Part shown: in pieces, positions 44,181 to 54,500 of the stretch
Layout: every line of letters begins with the position of its first letter
How positions within the stretch are numbered: the stretch's first letter is position 1
NCBI RefSeq assembly: GCF_001428365.1
Contig: NZ_LMSH01000005.1
Location: 41,840-104,881 of the forward strand
From: Arthrobacter sp. Soil763
GTDB lineage: Bacteria; Actinomycetota; Actinomycetes; Actinomycetales; Micrococcaceae
DNA: 63,042 nucleotides
Reading direction: 5' to 3'
Notes under the pieces: generated by a model
What the model was told of the DNA's origin: nothing
What the model saw: only the letters and a program-made list of their open reading frames with translations
Database searches by the model: none
Program-made: the position numbers and the translations under genes

Positions 44181-44744
44181 ATGACCCACCCCGCGGTGCA
44201 CCCGCCGATCCATGTCCACGACGGCGGCCCCGGCACCGCCGCCCCGTCCGGGCGCCGTCGGCGCTGGCGTGGCCCGGCCGCCATCACCGCCGTCGGCCTG
44301 CCGCTGGGCCTGCTGTGGTGGCTGCTGGCACCGGCCGGACTCAACCTGCTGACCCGCGACGCGTCGCTGAGCTCCGGCACCAACCCCGAAACCTGGCTGC
44401 CGCGTGACCTGGTCCTGGCCGGGCTGTTCCTGCTCGCCGGCTGCGTGACCGGCGTCCTCGTCGCCGGGAACCGGCCGGCCCGGCTGGGCGCCGCGGCCGT
44501 ATTCCTTGCCGTCGCCGCCGCAGGCGCAGGGGCACTGCTGGCGTGGGGGACCGGGGTCCTCGCCGGCGGCTGGTGGGGGGCCGCGGAGGACACCTCGCCC
44601 AGCGCAAGCATCGCGTTCTCGCTCCGGGCCTACCCGGTCCTGCTCATCTGGCCCGCCGCCACCGCCCTGGCGCTCTTCCTGGCCACCGCCTTCACCGGTT
44701 CGGAACCGGAGGGCGCCGGCGCCGGTCCGTCCCCGGCCGCGTAA
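44181..44744 (+). CDS. Hypothetical four-helix membrane protein
   Basis: A 187-residue protein of unknown function. A short His/Pro-rich N-terminus (THPAVHPPIHVHDGG) and a basic RRRRWR patch precede four hydrophobic helices: AITAVGLPLGLLWWLLAP, LVLAGLFLLAGCVTGVLV, GAAAVFLAVAAAGAGALLAW and YPVLLIWPAATALALFLATA. The loop between helices 1 and 2 is about 30 residues and extracytoplasmic by the positive-inside rule. I do not recognise a domain with confidence. It directly precedes hisD, which has its own promoter. Confidence 0.7.
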   Translation: MTHPAVHPPIHVHDGGPGTAAPSGRRRRWRGPAAITAVGLPLGLLWWLLAPAGLNLLTRDASLSSGTNPETWLPRDLVLAGLFLLAGCVTGVLVAGNRPARLGAAAVFLAVAAAGAGALLAWGTGVLAGGWWGAAEDTSPSASIAFSLRAYPVLLIWPAATALALFLATAFTGSEPEGAGAGPSPAA

Positions 44745-44793
44745 CAGCCGCGGTCGGCAGGCCGCTGCGTCCGGGGCGTGGGCCGGCGGCGCG

Positions 44794-44799
44794 TAAAAT
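44794..44799 (+). promoter_or_regulatory. -10 hexamer TAAAAT of hisD, leaderless layout
   Basis: TAAAAT is followed by GGTCGG and GTG 44806, a 6-nt spacing that puts the transcription start on the start codon. Confidence 0.55.
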
Positions 44800-44805
44800 G
44801 GTCGG

Positions 44806-46209
44806 GTGACCCCAACAGCTGACAGCCCCGCGCCCACGGTTCCCGCCACCACCGACCTCGATTTCCGCACCGTCGACGTGCGCGGGCAGCGATTGTCCCT
44901 GGCCGGCCTGCGCGCGGCGGTCCCGCGGGCCCAGCAGGGCACCGTCGCCGATGCCGCGGACAAGGTCCAGGCGATCATCACGTCGGTCCGCAGCCGGGGC
45001 TTCGAGGCGCTCAGTGAGTTCGCCCGGAACTTCGACGGCGTCGACCAGCTCCACCCGCGCGTCCCGGCCGAGGCCCTCGCCGCCGCGCTGGATGGCCTGG
45101 ATCCGGCCGTGCGCGCCGCCCTGGAGGAATCCATCCGCCGGGCACGGCTCTTCGCCGACGCGCAGCGGCCGGCCAACACCGACGTCGAACTCGGCGAGGG
45201 CGCCGTGGTGAGCCAGAACTGGGTCCCGGTGGCCCGGGTGGGCCTCTACGTTCCGGGCGGGCTGGCCGTCTACCCCTCGTCCGTGATCATGAACGTCGTC
45301 CCCGCCCTCGCCGCCGGCGTCGAGTCGATTGCGCTGGCCTCGCCGCCCCAGAAGGACTTCGGCGGCCTGCCGCACCCGACGATCCTCGCGGCCGCGGCCC
45401 TGCTGGGGATCGAGGAGGTCTACGCCATCGGCGGGGCCCAGGCGATCGCCGCCTTCGCCTACGGCATCCCCGGCGCTGACGGGGCCGAAGGCATCGACCC
45501 CGTCGATGTCGTCACCGGGCCGGGGAACATCTTCGTGGCCACCGCCAAGCGGCTCGTCAAGGGCGTCGTGGGCATCGACTCGGAGGCCGGCACCACCGAG
45601 ATCGCGATCCTGGCCGACGCGACGGCGCGCCCCGACCTCGTCGCCGCCGACCTGATCAGCCAGGCCGAGCACGACCCGAAGGCCGCCTCGGTGCTGATCA
45701 CCGACTCGGCGGACCTCGCCGCGGACGTCCGCCGGGAGCTCGGCGTCCTGGCCGCCGCCACCAAGCACTCCGCCCGGGTCCGCGAGGCACTTTCCGGGCC
45801 GCAGTCCGGCGTCGTCCTGGTGGAGGACCTGGCCCAGGGCATAGCGGCCTGCGACGCCTACGCCGCCGAGCACCTCGAAATCATGACCGCCGACCCCGCC
45901 GCCGTTGCGGCGAAGATCCGCAACGCCGGGGCCATCTTCGTGGGCAACTACAGCCCGGTCAGCCTGGGCGACTACTGCGCCGGCTCCAACCACGTCCTGC
46001 CGACCAGCGGGACCGCCGCGTTCTCCTCGGGCCTGAACGTGACGACCTTCCTGCGCGCCATCCAGGTGGTCAACTACAGCCGGGACGCCCTGGCCGAGGT
46101 CAGCGACCACATCGTTAGCCTGTCCGGGGCCGAAGACCTGCCGGCCCACGGCGAGGCGGTCACCGCCCGCTTCGCGGCCCGGGAGTCCGCGGGCAGCCGC
46201 GGCGCCTGA
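44806..46209 (+). CDS. hisD: Histidinol dehydrogenase
   Basis: Last two steps of histidine biosynthesis, oxidising L-histidinol to L-histidine with NAD+ and zinc. The 467-residue protein has [60 protein letters not shown], the QAEHDP zinc-ligand region and [16 protein letters not shown] short N-terminal segment of about 20 residues before the fold is nonconserved. No other his genes follow in the window. Confidence 0.95.
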   Translation: MTPTADSPAPTVPATTDLDFRTVDVRGQRLSLAGLRAAVPRAQQGTVADAADKVQAIITSVRSRGFEALSEFARNFDGVDQLHPRVPAEALAAALDGLDPAVRAALEESIRRARLFADAQRPANTDVELGEGAVVSQNWVPVARVGLYVPGGLAVYPSSVIMNVVPALAAGVESIALASPPQKDFGGLPHPTILAAAALLGIEEVYAIGGAQAIAAFAYGIPGADGAEGIDPVDVVTGPGNIFVATAKRLVKGVVGIDSEAGTTEIAILADATARPDLVAADLISQAEHDPKAASVLITDSADLAADVRRELGVLAAATKHSARVREALSGPQSGVVLVEDLAQGIAACDAYAAEHLEIMTADPAAVAAKIRNAGAIFVGNYSPVSLGDYCAGSNHVLPTSGTAAFSSGLNVTTFLRAIQVVNYSRDALAEVSDHIVSLSGAEDLPAHGEAVTARFAARESAGSRGA

Positions 46210-46263
46210 CCACAACATGTAGTAATTACAAGCTTGTTATTCAGCAACATCTAGTCGTAAACT
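46210..46263 (+). promoter_or_regulatory. nrdR promoter with a pair of NrdR boxes
   Basis: CAACATGTAG (46213) and CAACATCTAG (46245) are related NrdR-box cores exactly 32 bp, about three helical turns, apart. The second box lies inside the spacer of a promoter TTGTTA (46234-46239), 18 bp, TAAACT (46258-46263). Paired NrdR boxes about 31-32 bp apart are the established arrangement for NrdR repression, so nrdR is probably autoregulated. Confidence 0.75.
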
Positions 46264-46337
46264 GATCCCGGAGGCTCCACCAGCGGTGCCTCCTGACCGC
46301 CGACGGCGGCACGGCTTGCGACAGGGGAGGAACCGAC

Positions 46338-46829
46338 GTGTATTGCCCGTTCTGCCGCAACCCTGACTCCCGTGTGGTGGACAGCCGCATCGCCGACGAC
46401 GGCTCCGCCATCCGGCGCCGCCGCCAGTGTCCCGAATGCGGCCGCCGGTTCACAACGGTGGAAACGACCAGCCTGACGGTGATCAAGCGCTCCGGCGTCG
46501 GCGAACCGTTCAGCCGCAGCAAGGTCATCAACGGCGTGCGCAAGGCCTGCCAGGGCCGTCCCGTCACGGAGGACGACCTGGCGATGCTCGCCCAGGAAGT
46601 CGAAGAGGCCATCCGCGCGTCCGGCGCCGCCGAAATCGACGCCCACGAGGTGGGCCTGGCGATCCTCAACCCCCTGCAGCGCCTCGACGAGGTGGCCTAC
46701 CTGCGCTTCGCCAGCGTGTACCAGGCCTTCGAATCGCTGGAAGACTTCGAGTCCGCCATCGCCCTGCTCCGCCATGAGGCCGAGTCCAAGGGGCTGGAAG
46801 GCAAGAACTCGCAGAAGAGCCCGCTCTAG
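46338..46829 (+). CDS. nrdR: Transcriptional repressor NrdR
   Basis: Represses ribonucleotide reductase genes according to dNTP/ATP levels. The 163-residue protein has an N-terminal zinc ribbon with CPFC and CPEC pairs ([30 protein letters not shown]) and an ATP-cone domain ([19 protein letters not shown]). GTG 46338 follows AGGGGAGG at suitable distance. No ribonucleotide reductase gene is in the window. A strong terminator follows. Confidence 0.96.
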   Translation: MYCPFCRNPDSRVVDSRIADDGSAIRRRRQCPECGRRFTTVETTSLTVIKRSGVGEPFSRSKVINGVRKACQGRPVTEDDLAMLAQEVEEAIRASGAAEIDAHEVGLAILNPLQRLDEVAYLRFASVYQAFESLEDFESAIALLRHEAESKGLEGKNSQKSPL

Positions 46830-46890
46830 GCTCAGCCAAGTTCCGGTGGTGGCAGCGGAGGGGAAGCCGCGGCCACCACCGGCTCCACCA

Positions 46891-46930
46891 AAAAACCGGC
46901 CCGCAGTTGGATAACTGCGGGCCGGTTTTT
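46891..46930. terminator. Bidirectional terminator between nrdR and ppgK
   Basis: A perfect 18-bp stem (46891-46908 with 46913-46930) with loop GGAT, bounded by five A residues on the left and five T residues on the right, so it has a U tract for both convergent genes. Confidence 0.9.
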
Positions 46931-46942
46931 ACGCGCTGTGGG

Positions 46943-47746
46943 CTACTTCGCGAGCTTGTGCGTCAGCGCGACCTCGATGGCCGCGCCGACGATCCCGGCG
47001 TCGTTCTTCAGTTCGGCCGGAACGATCGGGGTGCGCAGCTTCAGGTGCGGGAGGTATTCGTCGGCGCGCTTGGAGATCCCGCCGCCGACGATGAACAGTT
47101 CCGGGGAGAACAGGAACTCGACGTGCGAGAAGTAGCGCTGCAGCAGCACGCTGTACTCGGCCCAGCTCAGACCGTCACGCTCCCGGGCAACGGCGGAGGC
47201 CTTGCTCTCGGCGTCGAAACCATCGACCTCGAGGTGGCCCAGTTCAGCGTTGGGGACGAGCTTGCCGTCGAAAATGAACGCCGACCCGATGCCCGTGCCG
47301 AGCGTGATGACCAGGACCGTGCCGTTGATGCCCTCGCCGGCGCCGTAGCGGGCCTCGGCCAGGCCTGCGGCGTCGGCGTCGTTGATGACCTCGACCGGGC
47401 GGCCGAGGCGCGCGGTCAGCAACGCATCGATGTCCAGGTTCAGCCAGGACTTGTCCACGTTCGCGGCCGAGTGGACCACGCCGTGCTGGATGATGCCGGG
47501 GAAGGTCACACCGACGGGGGAGTCGGCGGCCGGGGCGTCGGGACGCTTGGAGAGTTCGGCGACGACCTGCGCGACGACCTCGGCCACGGACTCCGGGGTG
47601 GACGGCTGAGGGGTGGGCACGCGGAGCCGGTCGCCCACGAGCTTGCCCTTCTTCAAGTCGACGATGCCGCCCTTAATGCCGGTGCCGCCGATATCGATGC
47701 CGATCAGCGGGGCGTTCTTCTTCGACTTCTCGTCCTTCTTGGCCAA
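46943..47746 (-). CDS. ppgK: Polyphosphate glucokinase
   Basis: Phosphorylates glucose using polyphosphate (and often ATP), an actinobacterial speciality. The 267-residue ROK-related protein has IGIDIGGTGIKGGIVD, the polyphosphate-glucokinase TPQPSTPESV segment, VTFPGIIQHGVV, NDADAAGLAEARYG, TLGTGIGSAF and FIVGGGIS. It lacks the zinc CXCGXXGC motif of the ROK glucokinase at 3.7 kb, as expected for PpgK. The start codon is TTG 47746 with only a weak upstream GGAA. It is downstream of map on the same strand, 64 bp apart. Confidence 0.92.
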   Translation of the reverse strand: MAKKDEKSKKNAPLIGIDIGGTGIKGGIVDLKKGKLVGDRLRVPTPQPSTPESVAEVVAQVVAELSKRPDAPAADSPVGVTFPGIIQHGVVHSAANVDKSWLNLDIDALLTARLGRPVEVINDADAAGLAEARYGAGEGINGTVLVITLGTGIGSAFIFDGKLVPNAELGHLEVDGFDAESKASAVARERDGLSWAEYSVLLQRYFSHVEFLFSPELFIVGGGISKRADEYLPHLKLRTPIVPAELKNDAGIVGAAIEVALTHKLAK

Positions 47747-47810
47747 TGGGATTCCGTTCGTGGCAGGGGCAGGGTGGGACTTGTTCAGGGTATGCGAAAG
47801 CGGTGCCGGA

Positions 47811-48689
47811 TCAGGGCAGGGTCAGGACCTCGGCGCCGGAGTCCGTGACCAGCAGCGTGTGTTCGAACTGCGCGGTCCGCTTCCGGTCGCGGGTCACGAC
47901 CGTCCAGTCGTCGGCCCACATATCCCACTCAACGGTGCCCAGGGTCAGCATGGGCTCGATCGTGAAGACCATGCCGGCTTCCATGACGGTGTCGTAGGCC
48001 GGGGCCGCGTCGTAGTGCGGGATGATCAGCCCCGTGTGGAAGGCCTCGCCGACGCCGTGGCCGGTGAAGTCGCGGACGACGCCGTACCCGAAGCGCTTGG
48101 CGTAGGACTCGATGGTCCGGCCGATCACGTTGATTTCCCGTCCCGGCGCGACGGCCCGGATGGCACGGCGCAGGGACTCCTCCGTCCGTTTGACCAGCAG
48201 CCGGGATTCCTCGTCGACCTCGCCGACCAGGAAGGTGTAGTTGGTGTCGCCGTGCACCCCGCCGATGAAAGCGGTGATGTCGATGTTGAGGATGTCCCCG
48301 TCCTGGACCACGGTGCTGTCCGGGATGCCGTGGCAGATGACCTCGTTCAGGGACGAGCAGAGCGATTTGGGGAAGCCGCGGTAGCCGAGCGTGGAGGGGT
48401 AGGCCTGGTGGTCGAGCAGGAATTCGTGCCCCACCTTGTCCAGCTGGTCCGTGGTGACGCCGGGCTCAATATGCTTGCCCACCTCCACGATGGCCTGTGC
48501 GGCGATACGGGACGCGATCCTGATCTTCTCGATCGTCTCGGCGGACTTGACCTCGGAGCCGGTGAACTTGGCCGGAGCCGGCTTGCCGACGTATTCGGGG
48601 CGCGGAATGGAGGCCGGCACGGCAAGCTGCGGGCTGACTGTCCCCGGGACAAGGGTGCCGATGGGTGCAGTCGAGGTGAGGGAAGGCAT
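47811..48689 (-). CDS. map: Methionine aminopeptidase type I
   Basis: Removes N-terminal Met from new proteins. The 292-residue protein has the pita-bread fold with metal ligands in [20 protein letters not shown], the His in GHGVGEAFH, and Glu residues in FTIEPML and [10 protein letters not shown] 40-residue N-terminal extension with [10 protein letters not shown] and a PXXPXP-like part is typical of the longer actinobacterial Map. Start ATG 48689 lies 6 nt after a TAGAAT hexamer. Confidence 0.95.
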   Translation of the reverse strand: MPSLTSTAPIGTLVPGTVSPQLAVPASIPRPEYVGKPAPAKFTGSEVKSAETIEKIRIASRIAAQAIVEVGKHIEPGVTTDQLDKVGHEFLLDHQAYPSTLGYRGFPKSLCSSLNEVICHGIPDSTVVQDGDILNIDITAFIGGVHGDTNYTFLVGEVDEESRLLVKRTEESLRRAIRAVAPGREINVIGRTIESYAKRFGYGVVRDFTGHGVGEAFHTGLIIPHYDAAPAYDTVMEAGMVFTIEPMLTLGTVEWDMWADDWTVVTRDRKRTAQFEHTLLVTDSGAEVLTLP

Positions 48690-48695
48690 AGATTG

Positions 48696-48701
48696 ATTCT
48701 A
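48696..48701 (-). promoter_or_regulatory. -10 hexamer TAGAAT of map, leaderless layout
   Basis: On the minus strand TAGAAT is followed by CAATCT and ATG 48689, spacing 6 nt; no Shine-Dalgarno is present. Confidence 0.55.
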
Positions 48702-48813
48702 TAAGCCCCCGGCCGCAGGCTCGAAAATGGGGGCGGTAAATACACTGGAAAATCAAAGCTGGAGAATGGGGCCGGAATATGCAGCCCGAACGTTCAGCGC
48801 AGAAGGAGATCCG

Positions 48814-48981
48814 ATGGCCGAGTACTGGTACAACGTGAACACGCACGAGATCGAGGAAGACGCCATGTCGGACTGGAGCCAGCTGATTGGCCCGTACAAG
48901 ACTCGCGAGGAAGCCGAACACGCCCTCGAGAAGGTCAAGGCGCGCAACGAGGCCTGGGAGAAGGACGACGACGACGCGTAA
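48814..48981 (+). CDS. Small SPOR-like protein, divergent from map
   Basis: A 55-residue acidic protein: AEYWYNVNTHEIEE, then DWSQLIGPYKTREEAEHALEKV and a DDDD tail. The GPYKTREEAEHAL pattern is that of SPOR-like repeats. In databases such proteins are sometimes named methionine aminopeptidase, apparently from their position next to map; nothing in the sequence supports that. AAGGAG lies about 6 nt before ATG 48814. A candidate -10, TACACT (48741-48746), lies about 70 bp upstream. Function unknown. Confidence 0.82.
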   Translation: MAEYWYNVNTHEIEEDAMSDWSQLIGPYKTREEAEHALEKVKARNEAWEKDDDDA

Positions 48982-49063
48982 CGCCGCACCCGGGCGCGCC
49001 CCCGGCGCCGCCCGGGAAGCCCGGGGCCGGCAGCCCGGCTGAGCTCCCGGCCCGGACCGGTTG

Positions 49064-49990
49064 CTAGAAGGAGTGCTCGGGGCCGGGGAACTGGCCGGAG
49101 CGGACGTCCTCGCCGTACGCCCTGGCGGCTTCACTCAGGGTGGTCCGCAGGTCCGCGTATTGCTTGACGAACTTCGCCATTTTGCCGCCGCGCAGCCCGG
49201 CCATGTCCTGCCAGACGAGCACCTGGCCGGTGGTTGCGTTGCCGGCGCCGATGCCGATCGTGGGAACCTCGACGGCGGCGTCGACGGCGGCGGCGGTCGG
49301 CGCCGGCACCATTTCCATCAGCACGCAGAAGGCACCGGCGTCCGCCAGCGCCACGGCGTCCTCGATCAGGCGTTGGGCGTCGTCGCCGCGGCCCTGGACC
49401 CGGTAGCCGCCCAGGGCGTGCTCGCTCTGCGGGGTGAAACCGATGTGGGCCATCACCGGGATGCCGGCCTGTACCATCGCCCGGACGGTCTCCGCATAGA
49501 ATTTTCCGCCCTCGATCTTGACCGCGTGGGCACCGCCCTCCTTGAGGAAACGCACGCCCGTCGCGACGGCCTGCCCGGCGGAGACCTCGTAGCTGCCGAA
49601 CGGCAGGTCCGCCACCACAAGGGCGCGGCGGGCTGAACGGGTCACCGCCCGGCACAGCGGCAGCAACTCATCCACGGTGACCGGCAGGGAGGTTTCGTTG
49701 CCGAAGACATTGTTCGACGCCGAATCGCCCACCAGCAGGACCTCGATGCCGGCCTGATCGAAGATTTCGGCCGCGTACTGGTCGTACGCGGTCAGCATGG
49801 CGAAGCGCTCACCGTTGAGCTTCGCCTGGCGCAGATGATGTGTCCGGATCCGGCCGGCCGGTTTCGCGGCGGCCGGAGTGGCGGCGGGGGACGGGGCCGA
49901 CGGCGCGGACGCGGCCGGGGCGGGTCCGTCGCCGTAGGGGGCGGGGAGTTCTGCGGACAGGGGCGAATCGGGGCTGTTGCTGGGGGCCAT
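49064..49990 (-). CDS. panB: 3-methyl-2-oxobutanoate hydroxymethyltransferase
   Basis: Ketopantoate synthesis for pantothenate/CoA, using 5,10-methylenetetrahydrofolate. The 308-residue protein has [61 protein letters not shown] and the catalytic MEMVPAP region. A Ser/Pro/Ala-rich N-terminal extension of about 40 residues precedes the barrel. ATG 49990 is chosen over an in-frame upstream codon at 50011 because TACGCT lies 6 nt upstream. It is convergent with the small SPOR-like gene and divergent from glnA2. Confidence 0.93.
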   Translation of the reverse strand: MAPSNSPDSPLSAELPAPYGDGPAPAASAPSAPSPAATPAAAKPAGRIRTHHLRQAKLNGERFAMLTAYDQYAAEIFDQAGIEVLLVGDSASNNVFGNETSLPVTVDELLPLCRAVTRSARRALVVADLPFGSYEVSAGQAVATGVRFLKEGGAHAVKIEGGKFYAETVRAMVQAGIPVMAHIGFTPQSEHALGGYRVQGRGDDAQRLIEDAVALADAGAFCVLMEMVPAPTAAAVDAAVEVPTIGIGAGNATTGQVLVWQDMAGLRGGKMAKFVKQYADLRTTLSEAARAYGEDVRSGQFPGPEHSF

Positions 49991-49996
49991 GCCTTG

Positions 49997-50002
49997 AGCG
50001 TA
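49997..50002 (-). promoter_or_regulatory. -10 hexamer TACGCT of panB, leaderless layout
   Basis: On the minus strand TACGCT is followed by CAAGGC and ATG 49990, a 6-nt spacing. Confidence 0.45.
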
Positions 50003-50153
50003 GTGTGCCACCCCCGGTCCGAGCCACCGGACGCCCCCCCGCGGCGGGTTCCGGGGTACCGCCGCGGCGGGCCGCGAGGGGCGCCCGGCGGAGCGTTGTG
50101 TTAACGGCGTGTTACGCCCCGCGGCCCGGCCAGCAAACGCCGGAAATGCTTAG

Positions 50154-50159
50154 TAGAGT
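50154..50159 (+). promoter_or_regulatory. Candidate -10 hexamer TAGAGT of glnA2
   Basis: TAGAGT with an implied leader of about 75 nt ending in the ribosome binding site GAAAGAGG (50231-50238). About 40 bp upstream are GTTAA (50100-50104) and GTTAC (50111-50115), spaced like GlnR half-sites but a poor match. Confidence 0.4.
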
Positions 50160-50242
50160 GAGTCGAAGGTAGCTGCGGGCGCCAGCCGTGACGAGGAGTC
50201 GGGACGGGCCCGGGCACGGATGCGAACCCGGAAAGAGGCACC

Positions 50243-51583
50243 ATGGACCGCCAGCAAGAGTTTGTCCTGCGGACGATCGAAGAGCGCGACGTGCGCTTCG
50301 TGCGCCTGTGGTTCACCGACGTCGTGGGCTCGCTGAAGTCCGTGGCGCTGGCGCCGGCCGAAGTGGAAGGCGCCTTCGAAGAAGGCCTGGGCTTCGACGG
50401 CTCCTCGATCGAGGGCCTGGCCCGGGTGTTCGAATCCGACATGCTGGCCCAGCCCGATCCCGCCACCTTCCAGATCCTGCCGTGGCGCGGCGAGACCGAG
50501 GCGACGTCGCGGATGTTCTGCGACATCCTGACGCCCGACGGCGAGCCCTCCGCCGCGGACCCGCGTAACGTGCTCAAGCGCAACCTGGCCAAGGCCGCGG
50601 ACATGGGCTTCACCTGCTACACGCACCCGGAGATCGAGTTCTACCTGCTGAAGTCCCAGCACCCCGGCCCCGACGGCGCGCCCGTCCCGGTGGATGAGGG
50701 CGGCTACTTCGACCACGTGCCCGGCGGCGTCGCGCAGGACTTCCGCCGCACGGCTGTGACCATGCTCGAATCGGTCGGCATCTCGGTCGAGTTCAGCCAC
50801 CACGAGGCCGGGCCCGGCCAGAACGAGATCGACCTGCGCTATGCCGACGCGTTGCAGACCGCGGACAACATCATGACCTTCCGCACCGTGATCAAGGAGG
50901 TCGCCCTGCAGCAGGGGACCTACGCGACCTTCATGCCCAAGCCGTTCACCGCGCACCCGGGTTCCGGCATGCACACGCACTTCTCCCTCTTCGAAGGCGA
51001 CACCAACGCCTTCTATGAGGCCGGCGCGGAGTTCCAGCTCTCCGAGACCGCGCGGCAGTTCATCGCCGGCATCCTCAAACACGCCCCCGAGTTCACGGCC
51101 GTGACCAACCAGTTCGTCAACTCCTACAAGCGCCTCTGGGGCGGGGGAGAGGCCCCCAGCTACCTGAGCTGGGGCCACAACAACCGGTCGGCCCTGGTCC
51201 GGGTCCCGCTGTACAAGCCCGGCAAGGGCCAGTCGGCGCGAATCGAGTACCGCGGCATCGACTCCGCCGCCAACCCATACCTCGCCTACGCCGTGCTGCT
51301 GGGCGCCGGTCTCAAGGGGATCGAGGAGGGCTACCAGCTGCCCGCCGCCGCCGAGGACGACATCTGGTCGCTGAGCTCGGCCGAGCGCCGGGCGATGGGC
51401 CATGACCCGCTGCCGGCCAGCCTGCACGACGCCATCCGGACCATGGAGGATTCGGAACTGATGCCGCAGATCCTGGGCGAGCAGGTCTTCGAGCACTTCC
51501 TGCGCAACAAGCGCGCCGAGTGGCAGGATTACCGCCTCCAGGTGACGCCCTACGAACTGCAGCGCAACCTGGCCATCCTCTAG
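50243..51583 (+). CDS. glnA2: Glutamine synthetase-like protein GlnA2
   Basis: A 446-residue type I glutamine synthetase paralogue. The catalytic features are present: GFDGSSIEG, the metal-binding EIEFYL, HHEAGPGQNEID, MPKPFTAHPGSGMHTHFSL and the ATP-site NRSALVRVP region. The adenylylation loop with Tyr, present in the other glutamine synthetase at 59 kb, is replaced here by DDIWSL, so this enzyme should escape GlnE control. It is followed after 9 bp by glnE, the conserved actinobacterial glnA2-glnE pair. Ammonia versus polyamine activity cannot be decided from sequence. Confidence 0.92.
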   Translation: MDRQQEFVLRTIEERDVRFVRLWFTDVVGSLKSVALAPAEVEGAFEEGLGFDGSSIEGLARVFESDMLAQPDPATFQILPWRGETEATSRMFCDILTPDGEPSAADPRNVLKRNLAKAADMGFTCYTHPEIEFYLLKSQHPGPDGAPVPVDEGGYFDHVPGGVAQDFRRTAVTMLESVGISVEFSHHEAGPGQNEIDLRYADALQTADNIMTFRTVIKEVALQQGTYATFMPKPFTAHPGSGMHTHFSLFEGDTNAFYEAGAEFQLSETARQFIAGILKHAPEFTAVTNQFVNSYKRLWGGGEAPSYLSWGHNNRSALVRVPLYKPGKGQSARIEYRGIDSAANPYLAYAVLLGAGLKGIEEGYQLPAAAEDDIWSLSSAERRAMGHDPLPASLHDAIRTMEDSELMPQILGEQVFEHFLRNKRAEWQDYRLQVTPYELQRNLAIL

Positions 51584-51592
51584 GGGTTTGCG

Positions 51593-54500
51593 GTGAGCCT
51601 GGCACGGCGCCTCATCGCCGCGGGTTTCAACGACCTGGAAAAGGGCGAGCGGTTCCTGGCCGCGCCCGAACTCGCCGGCCTGGACGAGGATGCCCTGTTC
51701 GCCGGTCTGGCCCTGGCCGCCAACCCGGACACGGCGCTGCAGTCCCTGGTCCGGCTGATCGAGAAGCACCCGGACCTGCGGAAGCTGGCCGCCGCCGACC
51801 CGGAGCGCAGCGAGCCGCTTTACCGCGTCCTGGGCGCGTCCGAGGCGCTCGGGGAGTTCCTCATCCGGCACCCCGAACACCTGGACGCCTTCGAGGTGAC
51901 GGCCAGCCCGGAACCGCAACCGGCCGACGCCGCTGCGCTGCGCACCCGGCTGCTGCAGGCGGTCCGCGCCGATCCCCGGGCGGCCCGGCCGGTGGCGGCG
52001 CTGGCCGGGCAGGACGGCTATGCGGCCCTGCGCACCGCGTACCGGCGTGGCCTGGTGGAACTGGCGGTCAAGGACCTCTGCGCCGCCGATCCGCTCGATG
52101 CGATGCCGGCCGTCGGGGCCGAACTGGCCGACCTCGCCGGCGCCGCGATCGAGGCGGCCCTGGCCGTCTCCCGGGCCGAGGCGGCGGAGCAGTTCAGCGC
52201 CGCCGAGGTCGCCGACGTCGGGCTGGCCGTGATCGGGATGGGCAAGTGCGGTGCCCGCGAACTGAACTACATCTCCGACGTCGACGTCATCTACGTGATC
52301 GACCCCGGCGGCCTCGATGACGCCCGGGCGAACACCATCGGCACCGCCCTGGCCTCCGGGATTTCGCGGGCCATCATGTCCACCGCCCGCGAGCCCGGGC
52401 TCTGGGAGGTCGACGCCAACCTCCGCCCCGAGGGCAAGTCCGGGCCGCTCGTGCGCACCCTGGCCTCGCATGAGAGCTACTACGCCCGCTGGGCCGAGAG
52501 CTGGGAATTCCAGGCCCTGCTGAAGGCCCGCACCATCGCCGGTGACGCCGCCCTCGGCGCCCGCTACGAGGCCGCCGTCGGCCCGCTGATCTGGTCCTCC
52601 GCCGGTCGGGAGGGCTTCGTAGAATCCGTCCGGTCCATGCGCCGCCGGGTCACCGAACACATCCCGGCCGACGAGGAACAGCGGCAGCTCAAACTGGGCC
52701 GCGGGGGCCTGCGCGACGTGGAGTTCACCGTCCAGCTGCTGCAGCTGGTGCACGGCCGGTCCGACGAGAGCCTGCGCTGCCGGGACACCACCTCGGCGAT
52801 CGCGGCGCTCTCCGCCGGCGGCTACATCGGCCGCGCCGACGCGAAGGAATTCGACCGCGACTACCGGTACCTGCGCCTGCTCGAACACCGGATCCAGCTG
52901 TTCCAGCTGCGCCGCACCCACCTCATGCCGGTCAAGGAAGCGTCGCTGCGCTCCCTCGCCAAAGCCGTGCTGGGGCCGTTTTCCACCGAACGCCCGCACC
53001 CCGACGCGCTGTTGTCGGCCTGGCGGAAGACGAAACGTTCCGTGCGCGAGCTCCACGAACGCATTTTCTACCGGCCGCTGCTGAACACCGCGGCGGCGCT
53101 GAGCAGCGAGGAGGCCCGGCTGACGCCCGAGGCCGCGCAGGGCCGGCTGGCCGCCCTCGGCTACCTCGACCCGCCAGGCGCCATGCGGCACATCGAGGCG
53201 CTGACCGCCGGCGTGAGCCGCCGCGCGGCGCTGCAGCGCCAGTTGCTGCCGATCCTGCTCGGCTGGCTCGCCGACGGCGTGGACCCCGACGCCGGGCTGC
53301 TGGCGTTCCGTCGGGTCAGCGAAGCGCTCGGCACGACGCACTGGTACCTCGGCCTGCTGCGGGATTCGACCGCGGCGGCCGAGCGGCTCTGCCACGTGCT
53401 GTCGAACTCGCGGCTGATCTCCGACCTGCTGGAAGTTTCGCCCGAATCCGTCGCCTGGCTCGGCTCGGATAAGGACCTGGTGCCGGTCGGCTTCGAGGCG
53501 CAGTGGCTGGAGATCACCTCGAAGATGTCCCGGCACTCGGACCCGGAGAGCGCCATGCGGCTGATCCGGCTGATCCGGCGGCGGGAGATCCTGCGGATCG
53601 CGATCGCCGACAGCGCCGGGCTGCTGGACCAGGATCAGGTCGGGGCGGCGCTGGCCGACACCGACCGCGCCGCCATGCTCGGCGCCCTCCGCGTGGCCGA
53701 GAACGTGGTCTCGGCGCGGGAGCCGCTCAAGACCCGGGTCCTGGTGGTCGCCATGGGGCGCCAGGGCGGCCGGGAGATCGGTTACGGCTCCGACGCGGAC
53801 GTCATCTACGTCCACCGCGGCCTGCCCGGTGTCCCGGAAGACGAAGCCCAGGCGCAGGCGGCGCGCATCGTCGGGAAGCTCTCAAGCCTGCTGACCCAGC
53901 CGCTGAAGCCCGCCATCCTCGCCGAACGGGTCCTCGCGGTCGACGCGGACCTGCGGCCCGAGGGCAAAAACGGCCCGATGGTCCGCTCGCTCGAGTCCTA
54001 CGCCGAGTACTACCGGCGCTGGTCCCTGATCTGGGAGGCCCAGGCGCTGCTGCGGGCCCGCCCGATGGCCGGCGACGATGAGCTCGCCGCGGACTTCATA
54101 GCGCTGATCGACCCCATCCGCTACCCGGAGTCGGTATCGGACCAGGACGTCCGCGAGGTCCGCCGGGTCAAGGCTCGGATGGAGGCCGAACGGCTGCCCC
54201 GCGGCGCGGACCCTGCCCGGCACCTGAAACTGGGCCGCGGCGGCCTCAGCGACGTCGAATGGCTCGCCCAGTTGCTGCAGCTGCGCCACGCCGGACGGCA
54301 TCCGGAACTACGCACCACCTCCACCGTGGAGGCGCTTGAATCGGCCGGGGAGCTGGAACTGCTGGACGGCGGGGAAGTCGTGCTGCTGCTGCGGGCCTGG
54401 CGGCTCGCGAGCCGGATCCGATCGGCCAACGTCATCTGGACCGGCCGCGCCTCGGACCTGCTGCCGTCCTCGCGGCGGGACCTGGAGGCGGTGGCGCGCT

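Noticed and set aside
48982..49063. GC-rich inverted repeats between the SPOR-like gene and panB as a terminator
   Set aside because: Several overlapping GC stems can be drawn but none is clean and no T run follows, so no terminator is called.
50150..53815. Very long minus-strand open frame (about 1,221 codons) opposite glnA2 and glnE
   Set aside because: High GC gives few stops on the opposite strand. The translation is Gly/Ala/Val/Asp/Arg-rich with no domains, and both sense genes are unambiguous.
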